Below, piece by piece: positions 1 to 7,930 of a stretch of DNA of 64,000 bases (positions are counted from its first letter, which is position 1; each line of letters opens with the position of its first letter). The DNA lies in assembly GCF_009914725.1 (NCBI RefSeq), contig NZ_JAAAWJ010000001.1, positions 1-64,000 on the forward strand. The letters are read 5' to 3'. The notes beneath the pieces are model-generated. The model was not told where the DNA came from and made no database searches. It saw nothing but the letters and a program-made list of their open reading frames with translations. This DNA comes from Methanogenium sp. MK-MG. Its GTDB lineage: Archaea > Halobacteriota > Methanomicrobia > Methanomicrobiales > Methanomicrobiaceae. A program made the translations under genes and the position numbers.

Positions 1-83
1 CACCTACAGGTATCAAGTGCTACATTCAGTCGTGTCTCTGCAACTGGATTTGGATATGCACGATACTTGTAGGATACTATCAT
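1..83 (-). pseudogene. TnpB N-terminus, cut by window edge
   Basis: Reading the minus strand from an ATG at 83 gives a peptide beginning MIVSYKYRAYPN and continuing into an ETRLNVALDTCR stretch. This matches the start of IS605-type TnpB proteins, where a K/RYR.YPN..Q motif leads into ..CR..YN. Only about 27 codons are inside the window, so it cannot be judged whether the gene is intact. Its start follows directly on the stop of a TnpA fragment (TGA then ATG), the usual tnpA-tnpB order of IS200/IS605 elements. Confidence 0.6.
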
Positions 84-236
84 TCATTTCTCCATTTGGA
101 AATTCACATAATGTTTCAGAACATCAGGACTAACCTGTCTGGATGTTGTAAGGAAATATGAGGGAGAACATAACCCATCTCCCCACAACAACTTTATGGT
201 TGCAGGATACTCCTGACGCAATTTGCGTGACGATAC
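84..236 (-). pseudogene. IS200-like TnpA (Y1 transposase) C-terminal fragment
   Basis: On the minus strand this stretch reads through a KLLWGDGLCSPSYFLTT-type segment and ends VNFQMEK followed by a stop. The LW....WSPSYFV..G pattern is typical of the C-terminal part of IS200/IS605 single-strand transposases (REP-type Y1 fold). The frame meets a stop just upstream, near the stem-loop at 259-317, so the catalytic HUH and tyrosine regions are missing and the gene is broken. It sits immediately before a TnpB start on the same strand. Confidence comes from the short but characteristic motif and the genetic context. Confidence 0.6.
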
Positions 237-258
237 ACAATATAATTATCGTAGCGAG

Positions 259-317
259 GAAGGGGCTCTGCTTTCATCCCCGGCCTGAAGACCGGGGACT
301 TCCCGCTCTGCCCCTTC
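259..317. repeat. IS605-type terminal stem-loop remnant
   Basis: A strong stem (CCCCGG at 278-283 with CCGGGG at 292-297) is nested inside outer arms (GAAGGGGC at 259-266 with GCCCCTTC at 310-317). Read on the minus strand, a GGGAAGTCCCC..GGGG pattern resembles the right-end/omega-RNA hairpin of other IS605 elements in this window, but with a different tail. It is probably the end of another element inserted into the TnpA gene next to it. Confidence 0.5.
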
Positions 318-462
318 ACCCCGCAAGTTAAATTTTATAAGGAAAGCGTAAAACCCCCTGGTCTTTAGCCAAGGGGATGTAAGCGTAAATTTGTAGATTT
401 CACCACTCAGATATTGCAATATGGATAAAACATATATTTTGTCAGGTAGTATATTAACCGGC

Positions 463-1575
463 ATGTTGAAAGCCTGCAGGTATCGAATATATCCCAATAA
501 AGAGCAGAGAGAATTGTTCTTTAAACATTTCGGGGCTTGTAGGTTTGTTTACAATTGGGCTTTGGAAAACAAACTGAAATCATATGAATCAGATGGAAAA
601 TCGATTTCAGGATTTTCGTTAAATAAGATGTTACCCGGATTAAAAGACGAACACGTTTGGCTAAAGGATGTGTATTCTCAGTCTTTGCAGGGTGCAACAC
701 TCAATCTTGAGAATGCTTTTACTCACTTCTTCAGAGAGAAGAAAGGTTTTCCAAAGTTCAAATCACGGAAGAATCCAGTTCAGTCATTTTCAGTCCCTCA
801 ACATTATGTTGTGGATTTTGATGCCCATAAGATCAGACTTCCGAAGATCGGTTGGATCAAAACGAAGTTACACCGAAGATATGAGGGTGCAGAGAAATCT
901 GCAACGGTATCAATAACGCCGACCGGCCAATTCTACATCAACATCCTGGTTGATGATGGATTAGATTATCCTGAAAAACAGCCGTTTGACGAGAAGACTA
1001 CCGTTGATATTGATGTGGGTATTAAGGATTTTGCAGTCCTGTCCAGCGGAAAGAAGATCAACAATCCGAGACATCTCAAAAACTCTCTTCTGCGAATGAA
1101 GGCCTTACAGAGACGTTTGAGCAGGAAACAAAGAGGTTCCAACAACAGAGAAAAGTCAAAATTATCAGTAGCGAAACTCCACGAGAAGATCAGCAATCAA
1201 AGAAATGATTTCCAGCATAAGATCTCTTTTAGATTAATATGCGAGAACCAGGCAATTGCGCTGGAAACATTAAATGTTGCAGGGATGTTGAAAAATCATC
1301 GTCTGGCACAACATATCGCGGATGCCTCGTGGAGTTCGTTTGTTACAAAACTGGAATATAAGGCACAACGTCAGGGGAAAAACATCCTGCGTATCGGTCG
1401 GTTTGAACCATCGACCAGGATATGCAGTGTTTGTGGCCATTACAATGGTGGGTTGACTTTGGCCGACAGAGATTGGGTTTGTCCCGACTGTAACACAAAT
1501 CATGACCGGGATGTCAATGCTGCGATCAATATCAAAAAATTCGCACTTGACAGACAAAATTTAATTGGAGTTTAA
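463..1575 (+). CDS. tnpB: RNA-guided endonuclease TnpB
   Basis: A full-length TnpB of 370 residues if started at the ATG at 463, which gives the family-typical N-terminus MLKACRYRIYPNKEQ; an ATG at 421 would add 14 atypical residues. The RuvC-like triad is visible: Asp184 in DIDVGIKDFA, Glu268 in ALETLNVAGM and Asp350 in HDRDVNAAINI. Between the last two is a zinc ribbon (CSVCG at about 321 and CPDC at about 340). All catalytic positions appear intact. TnpB enzymes use an omega-RNA made from the element's 3' end to cut DNA next to a short TAM and thereby help retain the element. Here the putative RNA starts right after the stop codon. No TnpA is next to it on this strand. Confidence 0.93.
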   Translation: MLKACRYRIYPNKEQRELFFKHFGACRFVYNWALENKLKSYESDGKSISGFSLNKMLPGLKDEHVWLKDVYSQSLQGATLNLENAFTHFFREKKGFPKFKSRKNPVQSFSVPQHYVVDFDAHKIRLPKIGWIKTKLHRRYEGAEKSATVSITPTGQFYINILVDDGLDYPEKQPFDEKTTVDIDVGIKDFAVLSSGKKINNPRHLKNSLLRMKALQRRLSRKQRGSNNREKSKLSVAKLHEKISNQRNDFQHKISFRLICENQAIALETLNVAGMLKNHRLAQHIADASWSSFVTKLEYKAQRQGKNILRIGRFEPSTRICSVCGHYNGGLTLADRDWVCPDCNTNHDRDVNAAINIKKFALDRQNLIGV

Positions 1576-1672
1576 CACCTTCGGAACGAGGGGTTGGGCC
1601 TGTGGACTCGCGAACATAAGTTCGGGGTATGAAGCAGGAAGTCCCTGAGTCTTTAGCTCAGGGGTAGTTCAC
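1576..1672 (+). ncRNA. Putative omega-RNA scaffold of the TnpB element
   Basis: The 97 bases from the tnpB stop to the right end are strongly conserved with 34,835-34,931. Both begin CACCTTCGGAACGAGGGG, share GGGCCTGTGGACT and GAAGCAGGAAG, and end in a hairpin plus GGTAGTTCAC. Conservation without an open reading frame fits a structured RNA. By analogy with known TnpB systems the guide would be the sequence just outside the right end, starting TGATGGCGATGTATGA at 1673. Confidence 0.65.
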
Positions 1673-1684
1673 TGATGGCGATGT

Positions 1685-1864
1685 ATGACTATGGCTGAAG
1701 CAATACGTGAAATGAACGATATTCTCTTTCTCCTTCAGAAGATTGAAAGTATCATCGATACACGGCTCATTGGAGAAGTCGAGCCAGATGAAGATGAAAT
1801 CAGCCTGATTGCGGAGTATCAGGATAGAAAAAAGAAAGGAACTCTGAGACTCCATGAAATATAG
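1685..1864 (+). CDS. Small antitoxin-like protein upstream of RelE
   Basis: A 59-residue acidic and helical open frame starting MTMAEAIREMND and ending KGTLRLHEI. It overlaps the following RelE-like gene by 11 bases, the usual arrangement of a type II antitoxin placed before its toxin. The centre carries an acidic EVEPDEDEI run and a basic QDRKKKG segment near the C-terminus, as in short RelB/DUF-type archaeal antitoxins. An alternative start is the ATG at 1691. The protein family is not recognised with certainty; the role is inferred from position and size. The gene begins 12 bases after the right end of the TnpB element. Confidence 0.6.
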   Translation: MTMAEAIREMNDILFLLQKIESIIDTRLIGEVEPDEDEISLIAEYQDRKKKGTLRLHEI

Positions 1865-2117
1865 GATTTTTCTGGAGAAGCGGGCAAAACGGGATCCTGA
1901 ATCAATTGAGGAACCCGATCATACGCACATTTACACCAGGCTTCAGCAATTAAAGGAAGGATTCTCTCCGGATCTCGACATTCGCAAATTAAAAGGGATA
2001 CAGAATACATATCGGCTGAGAGTGGGAACCTGGCGTATTATTTTCGAACTCTGTCCTGATTATCAGATTGTTATCATTGGAATCCGACCAAGAAAAACTG
2101 CTTATAGGGACTATTGA
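1854..2117 (+). CDS. RelE/ParE-family toxin
   Basis: An 87-residue basic protein starting MKYRIFLEKRAKRD. The order of elements fits the RelE/ParE fold: an N-terminal beta strand, two helices, then LDIRKLKG....YRLRVGTWRIIFEL, followed by IVIIGIRPRKTAYRDY. The K-L-K-G...YRLRVG.WRI pattern and the C-terminal I..RK.AYR are hallmarks of this family of mRNA interferases or gyrase inhibitors. The small gene directly upstream overlaps it and probably encodes the antitoxin. The pair lies beside a transposable element, common for such modules. Confidence 0.85.
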   Translation: MKYRIFLEKRAKRDPESIEEPDHTHIYTRLQQLKEGFSPDLDIRKLKGIQNTYRLRVGTWRIIFELCPDYQIVIIGIRPRKTAYRDY

Positions 2118-2269
2118 TATAAATATGACTCTTCTCCATATTTCTGAACCCCAAACTTCACCCTATTTTGTCGCGTTCTAAACTACAGGTGGAGCAAGGG
2201 GGAATGCCTGCCCATTCTCCCTGCGACTCATCACATTTCAGGGGGAGGGGGGCTTCCCCCCTCCCCTGT

Positions 2270-2725
2270 TCATAACCATATGCACTGGTTTAATCCGTAC
2301 ATCTGTCTGATCTTCAAAATGAAATAGTCGGGATCCCTAAATCCAAAAACAGCTCTCTTTATGACATTAATCTTGTTGTTGAAGCCTTCACTTGCAGCGT
2401 TTGTGTATCCAAAGCCGAAGTAATTCACAATTCCCTAAAAGTGACGTTTAATTGTATTTATTATTGGCAAAAACACTTTGATTCCGGATTCCACAACATT
2501 GTCCATCCCGCCCTGAACAGGCGCCGGATATCATCATTTCATTGAGGTTTTGGATGAGGGGATGGATGCGTCAGGACTACCATTTTGAGATTTGTCTGAT
2601 CTTCTTCAGCTGTTACCGTTTGATACCTGCACTGGATTTATGTCCTGCATCAACAATTTTCCGGCTGATTTTGTGAGCTGCTGGTATACACTGATAGTAT
2701 AGCTGAACTTTTTTGAGATATTCAT
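2270..2725 (-). pseudogene. ISL3-family transposase remnant
   Basis: On the minus strand, 2,270 to about 2,440 reads GIVNYFGFGYTNAASEGFNN, then KINVIKRAVFGFRD and a C-terminal IRQMYGLN with a stop. This is the conserved DDE-transposase C-terminus of ISL3 elements (NA.SEG.N..I..IKR...GFR...F). Just upstream the frame is broken by a TAG after LPIINTIKRHF, and weaker, multiply shifted similarity (YLNEYLKKVQLYYQ) extends to about 2,725. The gene is clearly dead. No second intact copy is present in the window. Confidence 0.7.
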
Positions 2726-2829
2726 TCAGGTATGCCTGAAGTTATGCGATGATCCGATCAACATTGTGACCCCCTGTTAAGTATAATCGGGGGGTAAAAC
2801 AGACGTTTTTTGGCTCTTTTCTGACTTCG

Positions 2830-3290
2830 TCTGGATGCCGGGAAAAGACGGCCAAAATGCCTGTTATTTGCTCAGATGACGGTTGATTGCGGACTATTGA
2901 GCGGTCGCTGTTGGCAGGTATTTTGAAAGGATGTGCAGGATGTCTTGGGGTGAGAACGGCCCGCTCTGTGCTTCTGTGTGGATCGGTTTTTCGGGAATTT
3001 TGGCATTTTTTGGGGATATATCTGAGAGTAACCTGGATTGAATTAAGGGTGAATTGGGCTTATTTTTTGTCTTTTCAGGCTCTTTTTTGGTCTCATTTTG
3101 TGTGGCGTAATTTACGGCAGATATGCGCCTTATTTGCCTTATTATTGGTTATTAATGGGTCATTTGACGGACGCTGTTGGGGTGTGTGCTGCAGAGGATG
3201 CATGGCATGTCTTGTGGTGAGATAGGTCCGCTCCGTCCTTCTGTGTGGGTCGGTTTTTGGGGAATTTGGCATTTTTTTGAGTATTTGAGT
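2830..3290 (+). repeat. Two copies of a ~250-bp imperfect tandem repeat
   Basis: Two units in direct order share blocks such as GGTGAGA.....CCGCTC.GT.CTTCTGTGTGG (about 2,950-2,980 and 3,217-3,246), a following GGTTTTT.GGGAAT.TTGGCATTTTTT, and an earlier TTATTTGC segment. The spacing is about 265 bases. The same unit occurs twice more, inverted, at about 26,010-26,530 beyond the other edge of the glycan locus. There is no convincing coding capacity; the open frame through this stretch crosses both units. Confidence 0.6.
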
Positions 3291-3344
3291 GATGGTTATC
3301 CAAAATGGCTGGTGCGGATACCTGAAAATGCAGTGCGGTAAATA

Positions 3345-3410
3345 TGAGAATGGTTCTAATGGTGTATACGGATTCCGTAAACGATTCATCCGTGAACGGA
3401 ACCATTCTCA
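3345..3410. other. Nested stem-loop upstream of glycan operon
   Basis: A perfect 12-bp inverted repeat (TGAGAATGGTTC at 3345-3356, GAACCATTCTCA at 3399-3410) encloses a second stem (ACGGAT at 3368-3373, ATCCGT at 3388-3393). It lies about 140 bases before the first glycan gene and upstream of its TATA-like boxes, so it may be a DNA element or the end of an upstream RNA rather than part of the operon leader. Confidence 0.4.
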
Positions 3411-3498
3411 TGCTGAGCAATCCGTTGCAATGATTTATATGCCATTTATTTTCAGTATATTAACGTTGTTGTAATTTTCCAAACAAATGTGCACATTA

Positions 3499-3528
3499 TT
3501 TATATGAATATTCCAAAAATATATACAG
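3499..3528 (+). promoter_or_regulatory. TATA-like boxes for glycan operon
   Basis: TTTATATG at 3499-3506 and AATATATACA near 3517-3527 lie in an AT-rich stretch. At the usual 22-27 base spacing the first would give a short leader before the GTG at 3551, and the second would give a nearly leaderless transcript. Confidence 0.4.
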
Positions 3529-3550
3529 AATGTTACCATATTGATCTGAG

Positions 3551-4150
3551 GTGCGTATCATCATTTTTGGAACAAATACCATCGGCAACAATACCATATT
3601 ATCGGATAACGTAACGCTTGGCTTTCCCTCACGCGAGCACATGGGCAAAGAAACATTTCCGGGGACGACCATCGGTGTGGACGGGGTGCTCCGGTCTGGT
3701 ACGATCATCTATGCTGACGTAGTGATCGGGAAGAATTTCTCCACCGGACACAATGTGATGATCCGGGAAAAGACGACCATCGGTGACAGCGTCTCCGTCG
3801 GGACGAACACGATCATCGAGGGGAATACCATCATCGGGAGCCATGTGAATCTCCAGAGTCTGGTCTACATACCAACCGGGGTTTTGATAGAGGACAATGT
3901 CTTCATCGGCCCGAATGCGGTGCTCACGAATGATCCCTACCCGCCGCATGGCGGTGATCATCTGAGGGGCCCTGTCATCAGGAAAGGTGCCTCTATCGGT
4001 GCCAACGCCACGATTCTGCCGGGCGTGGAGGTAGGTGCCGGTGCCCTTGTCGCAGCCGGTGCGGTTGTCACGCGGGATGTGCCGGCCCGTATGCTTGCGA
4101 TAGGGAGTCCGGCCCGGTTTAAGGAAATGCCTGAAGGTGCGAAACGATGA
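3551..4150 (+). CDS. WbpD-like N-acetyltransferase (hexapeptide repeat)
   Basis: A 199-residue left-handed beta-helix acyltransferase with GTG start. Isoleucine/valine hexapeptide repeats run through most of the chain (TTIGDSVSVGTNTIIEG, NVFIGPNAVLTND), and the C-terminal half has the nucleotide-sugar N-acetyltransferase signature GASIGANATILPGVEVGAGA followed by VVTRDVPARM. In the WbpD/WlbB family this step adds the 3-N-acetyl group to UDP-2-acetamido-3-amino-2,3-dideoxy-glucuronate. The next genes encode the matching aminotransferase (4-base overlap), 3-oxidase and 6-dehydrogenase, which supports the assignment. It is the first gene of the plus-strand glycan operon. Confidence 0.8.
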   Translation: MRIIIFGTNTIGNNTILSDNVTLGFPSREHMGKETFPGTTIGVDGVLRSGTIIYADVVIGKNFSTGHNVMIREKTTIGDSVSVGTNTIIEGNTIIGSHVNLQSLVYIPTGVLIEDNVFIGPNAVLTNDPYPPHGGDHLRGPVIRKGASIGANATILPGVEVGAGALVAAGAVVTRDVPARMLAIGSPARFKEMPEGAKR

Positions 4151-5232
4151 TCCCGGTCGGACGGCCTCTCGTCGGGGATGAAGAGATTGCCGCTGTTACA
4201 GAGGTGATCCGGTCGGGGATGCTTGCCCAGGGTGCGGTTGTTACCGCATTCGAGGATGAGTTTGCAGCCTACTGCGGGGTACAAGAGGCCGTCGGCACAA
4301 ACTCCGGGACTGCGGCCTTGCATGCCGTTCTTCTGGCGCTTGGTATCAAAGCAGGGGATGAGGTGATTGTTCCTTCATTTACCTTTATTGCAACCGCGAC
4401 TGCGGTGAGCATGTGCGGTGCAACACCCGTTATGGTTGATGTGGAAATGGATACCTATACCATCAACCCGGAGGAAATTGCTGAGCACATCACTCCCCGG
4501 ACGAAGGCGGTCATTGGTGTGCATCTCTTTGGTCAGTCGTTTGATATTCTTCCGGTTGCTGCGATCTGTGATGAACATGATCTCTTTCTGGTTGAAGACT
4601 GTGCCCAGGCGCATGGGGCGCAGTATAATGGAGAGAAGGTCGGCGGGTTTGGCGCTGCCGGGTGTTTCTCGTTTTATCCGACAAAGAACATGACAACTGG
4701 AGAAGGAGGCATGGTCACCACCAATGACCCGGAGCTTGCCGCACGGGTGAGACGGGTTATTAACCACGGCCAGAGTGACAAGTACCTCCACACCGAACTG
4801 GGGTTCAATCTGCGGATGAGCAACCTGAATGCCGCCATCGGCCGGGTTCAGCTTGCGAAACTTGACGGGTTTAATGCACAGAGGCAGGCAAATGCCGCCT
4901 ACTTTAATGAGAATCTAAAGTGTGCGGGGCTTTCCACGCCCTACTGCCGGGATGGTTCAGTCCATGTCTACCACCAGTATGTGGTGGAAGTAGGGGATGA
5001 TTTTGTGATGGATCGGGAGGCCTTTATGGCCTATCTGCGGGAGAAGGAGATCGGATCTGCCGTGCACTATCCGATGCCGGTGCATATGCAGCCGCTTTAT
5101 CGTGATTCCGGGAATGTAGTGTGTCCGGTTTCTGACGCATTGTCTTCCCGTGTGCTGAGTCTGCCGGTGCATCCGGGCGTACGTCTTTCTGATTGCGAAT
5201 ATATCTGTAATATCATAAACGAGGTAGAGTAA
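4147..5232 (+). CDS. WbpE-like DegT/DnrJ/EryC1 aminotransferase
   Basis: A 361-residue PLP-dependent sugar aminotransferase. Family features are the N-terminal VGDEEIAAVTEVIRSGML, GTNSGTAALHAVLLALG for cofactor phosphate binding, VEDCAQAHGA with the PLP-ring aspartate, and Lys180 in SFYPTKNMTTGEGG as Schiff-base lysine. In WbpE/WlbC enzymes it turns UDP-3-keto-GlcNAcA into the 3-amino sugar with glutamate as donor. It overlaps the acetyltransferase by 4 bases and is followed after 2 bases by the oxidoreductase, so the three are probably translated together. Confidence 0.85.
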   Translation: MIPVGRPLVGDEEIAAVTEVIRSGMLAQGAVVTAFEDEFAAYCGVQEAVGTNSGTAALHAVLLALGIKAGDEVIVPSFTFIATATAVSMCGATPVMVDVEMDTYTINPEEIAEHITPRTKAVIGVHLFGQSFDILPVAAICDEHDLFLVEDCAQAHGAQYNGEKVGGFGAAGCFSFYPTKNMTTGEGGMVTTNDPELAARVRRVINHGQSDKYLHTELGFNLRMSNLNAAIGRVQLAKLDGFNAQRQANAAYFNENLKCAGLSTPYCRDGSVHVYHQYVVEVGDDFVMDREAFMAYLREKEIGSAVHYPMPVHMQPLYRDSGNVVCPVSDALSSRVLSLPVHPGVRLSDCEYICNIINEVE

Positions 5233-5234
5233 CA

Positions 5235-6143
5235 ATGGATGTTGGAGTTATTGGTGTGGGTGTCATGGGACAGAATCATGCCCGTGTCTACTCAGAGCTG
5301 AAAGCGGTTGATTCAGTCCGGGTATTTGATTTGAATGAGACTGCCGCACAAAATGTTGCAGCAAAGAACGGTATCGAGTGTGCCGGGTCGATGGAAGAAC
5401 TGCTGCGTTCGGTGGATGCGGTGAGTCTGTGTGTGCCGACTCCCTACCATTATACTACGGCAAAAGCGGTAATTGATGCAGGAGTGCATATGCTGATTGA
5501 AAAGCCCATCTGTCTGACATCACAGGAAGCAGAAGATTTGATACCGCAGATACCTGATGATCTGGTGGTGGGTGTCGGTCATATCGAGCGCTTTAACCCA
5601 ATAATTGCTGAGATTCAGCGAATTGTGAAAGATCCTCTCTATGTGGAGATCAAACGCCACAACCCTGCTTCGGCACGGGTGACCGGGAGTTCGGTTGTTG
5701 AAGATTTGATGATTCACGATATTGACATTGTCTTTAACGCGCTCTTTGACGGCGAGTATTCCATGCAGTCGTTTTGCACCTTTGATATATGCGGGGCGAT
5801 GTTTCAGTTTGAAAAGACGCCGGTCTATCTTTCGGCAAGCCGGAAGTCTTCCAAAAAGATGCGCATGATCCACATCGAAGAGGAGGAATTCACGATTCAG
5901 GGGGACTTTATGACGCAGGAAGTCTATGTCTACAGGAAGCCCGAGCACTATCATGTGGAAGAGCAGCGGTATGTGCAGGACAATATCATCGAGAAGGTCA
6001 TGGTCGGAAAGGTTGAGCCCCTGAAGACCGAGCTGAACACATTTATTGACTGTGTGAAGAAGGGTAATCCGTTCACCGTTACGCCCGAGCAGGGACTGGC
6101 GAATGTACGGGTCTGTGAATCGATTAAAAACGAGATATCCTGA
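5235..6143 (+). CDS. WbpB-like Gfo/Idh/MocA sugar oxidoreductase
   Basis: A 302-residue NAD-dependent oxidoreductase. The Rossmann motif GVGVMGQNHARVY is at the N-terminus, a CVPTPYH segment ends the second fold unit, and the family EKP motif (MLIEKPI) is near residue 90. The middle has GHIERFNP, then VEDLMIHDIDIV with the catalytic-type histidine-aspartate pattern. WbpB/WlbA-type enzymes oxidise C3 of UDP-GlcNAcA, making the substrate for the aminotransferase encoded just upstream. Family is certain; exact substrate is inferred from the neighbours. A 190-base gap follows before the dehydrogenase gene. Confidence 0.8.
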   Translation: MDVGVIGVGVMGQNHARVYSELKAVDSVRVFDLNETAAQNVAAKNGIECAGSMEELLRSVDAVSLCVPTPYHYTTAKAVIDAGVHMLIEKPICLTSQEAEDLIPQIPDDLVVGVGHIERFNPIIAEIQRIVKDPLYVEIKRHNPASARVTGSSVVEDLMIHDIDIVFNALFDGEYSMQSFCTFDICGAMFQFEKTPVYLSASRKSSKKMRMIHIEEEEFTIQGDFMTQEVYVYRKPEHYHVEEQRYVQDNIIEKVMVGKVEPLKTELNTFIDCVKKGNPFTVTPEQGLANVRVCESIKNEIS

Positions 6144-6333
6144 ATGGATTTACAGAGAGGTTCAATGAATTCTCCCCATCCGTTCATCTGATTGCATCGA
6201 CGGAGAGGGGTAGGGAAGTAATTCAATGAATACATACATTCCACATCCCTTTCTCTGAATAAACGGGAAGGACATATTTAATGCATACAATCCAGAATAT
6301 TTCATCAAACAAATCATACGAGGGTCACAATAT

Positions 6334-7893
6334 ATGAACACAAACACCAGCACAAAACTTCAGCAGCTCTTTGAGAAACGCGGGCCGGTCAAGACCATTG
6401 GTGTCATCGGCATGGGCTATGTGGGGATTCCCGCAGCCGTGCTCTTTGCGGATGCATCAGAATTCAGTTTGGTCTATGGGTTCCAGCGGGCATCAAAGAG
6501 TTCCGGGTATAAGATTGGAATGCTCAACTCAGGTGTTAGTCCCCTGAAGGGCGAGGAGCCGGGGCTTGAGGATCTGATTGCAAAGGTTGTGGGAAAAGAC
6601 GGCGGCGAAAATAGTGGCAAACCAAAATTCACCTGCACGTCAGACTTATCGAAGATTGCCGAGTGTGACGCGGTGACGCTTGCCATCCAGACACCGTTTG
6701 AAAATCCCAAAGACCTCATTCCAAACTTCACTCCCCTGATTGAAGGCATACGGAATGTCGGCCGGTATCTCACGCCCGGCACCCTCGTTGTCCTGGAGTC
6801 AACGATCACCCCCGGCACGACCACAGGCATGGCCCGCGAGATTCTTGAAGAGGAGTCCTGGCTTGTTGCAGGAGAAGACTTCGGCCTTGCCCACGCCCCT
6901 GAGCGGGTAATGGTGGGACGGCTCCTGAAAAACATCCGGGAGCATGACCGGATCGTCGGTGGCATAGACAACGTCTCGACCAAGCGTGCGTGTGAACTCT
7001 ACGGCCCGGTACTCACGAAAGGCGAGTTAATCCCGATGAGTGCGACCGCAGCAGAAGTCACCAAGACTGCAGAGAACACCTTCCGTGACCTGCAGATTGC
7101 CGCAGCAAACCAGCTCGCCCTCTACTGTGAGGCGATGGGAATTAATTTCTACGAAGTCCGCACCGGTGTTGACTCACTGAAAGGTGAAGGAATAACTCGT
7201 GCCATCCTCTGGCCCGGTGCCGGTGTCGGTGGGCACTGTCTCACCAAGGACACCTATCACCTGGAACGCGGTGTGGAGCAGTTGGGGCCCGAGGCACTTG
7301 ACTGGCCGGATGACATTGCATCGCTGTATGTTTCATCCCGCCTGATCAATGATTTCATGCCGAGCCACATGCTGCATCTGACGGAGTCTGCTCTTCAACA
7401 GGCAGCTCTCGCTCAGGCTGGCGCAGGTAGGACCGATACTGAAACTATGACTGAGACAGATACCGAAACTAAGACACAGATCCTGAAGGGTGCAAAGATC
7501 GCTCTCCTTGGCTGGGCCTTCCTCAATGACTCAGATGATGCCCGGAACACACCGGCCGAACCGTTCTATCAGGCGGCTATTGCGGCAGGTGCTGAAGTTC
7601 GCATCCATGACCCATGGGTTGACCGGAAGACGGCACCGGATGTGCCGGAAGGTGCGGATATCACCCGTGACCTTGACGCGGTCTTAAGGGGAGCCGATGC
7701 TGTTGTTATCTTTGCTGGTCATAAGGAATACCGGACTCTTGCCCCAGCAGAGGTGAAGGAGCTCTGTGGATGTAGCCATCCGGTGCTTGTCGATGGGAGG
7801 AATGTCGCTGATCCTGATGCGTGGATTGGAGCAGGCTATGTCTATCGGGGAATTGGTCGTGGGGATAAGAACCAGCATCCGCTCGTGGAGTAG
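6334..7893 (+). CDS. UDP-N-acetylhexosamine 6-dehydrogenase (WbpA/WecC type)
   Basis: A 519-residue UDP-sugar dehydrogenase, longer than the usual 420-440. It has the NAD-binding IGVIGMGYVGIP (about residues 22-33), the LESTITPGTT segment, the substrate-binding APERVMVG, a K.AENTFRD motif and catalytic Cys302 in GVGGHCLTKDTYHL. It oxidises C6 of UDP-GlcNAc (WbpA) or UDP-ManNAc (WecC) to the uronic acid. Odd feature: a low-complexity Thr/Glu/Asp insert (about residues 367-382) sits between the central helix and the C-terminal UDP-binding domain that begins LKGAKIALLGWAF. Context with WbpB/E/D favours the WbpA role, with WecC as the alternative. Confidence 0.85.
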   Translation: MNTNTSTKLQQLFEKRGPVKTIGVIGMGYVGIPAAVLFADASEFSLVYGFQRASKSSGYKIGMLNSGVSPLKGEEPGLEDLIAKVVGKDGGENSGKPKFTCTSDLSKIAECDAVTLAIQTPFENPKDLIPNFTPLIEGIRNVGRYLTPGTLVVLESTITPGTTTGMAREILEEESWLVAGEDFGLAHAPERVMVGRLLKNIREHDRIVGGIDNVSTKRACELYGPVLTKGELIPMSATAAEVTKTAENTFRDLQIAAANQLALYCEAMGINFYEVRTGVDSLKGEGITRAILWPGAGVGGHCLTKDTYHLERGVEQLGPEALDWPDDIASLYVSSRLINDFMPSHMLHLTESALQQAALAQAGAGRTDTETMTETDTETKTQILKGAKIALLGWAFLNDSDDARNTPAEPFYQAAIAAGAEVRIHDPWVDRKTAPDVPEGADITRDLDAVLRGADAVVIFAGHKEYRTLAPAEVKELCGCSHPVLVDGRNVADPDAWIGAGYVYRGIGRGDKNQHPLVE

Positions 7894-7930
7894 TGCCCTT
7901 TGGCAGAAAATAGTAGAAGGTAAAATTCAG

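Larger units (their letters stand above)
341..1672 (+). mobile_element. IS605-family (TnpB-only) insertion element
   Basis: A complete-looking element without tnpA. The left end carries an imperfect hairpin at 354-376 (CCCC..TGG-tctttag-CCA.GGGG). The right end carries the hairpin at 1643-1663 (CCCTGAG-tctttag-CTCAGGG) and finishes in GGTAGTTCAC at 1672. Both ends share the CTTTAG loop, and both are repeated in the deletion derivative at 34,709-34,931, which fixes the borders to within a few bases. No transposase Y1 gene lies inside, so movement would need TnpA supplied in trans. Confidence 0.8.

Noticed and set aside
2887-3225. Open frame of 112 codons on the plus strand
   Set aside because: It runs through both copies of the tandem repeat, has odd Cys/Trp-rich composition and no ribosome binding site or motif.
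2830-3290. CRISPR array
   Set aside because: The repeated units are about 250 bases and imperfect, without short identical repeats and unique spacers; no cas genes in the window.
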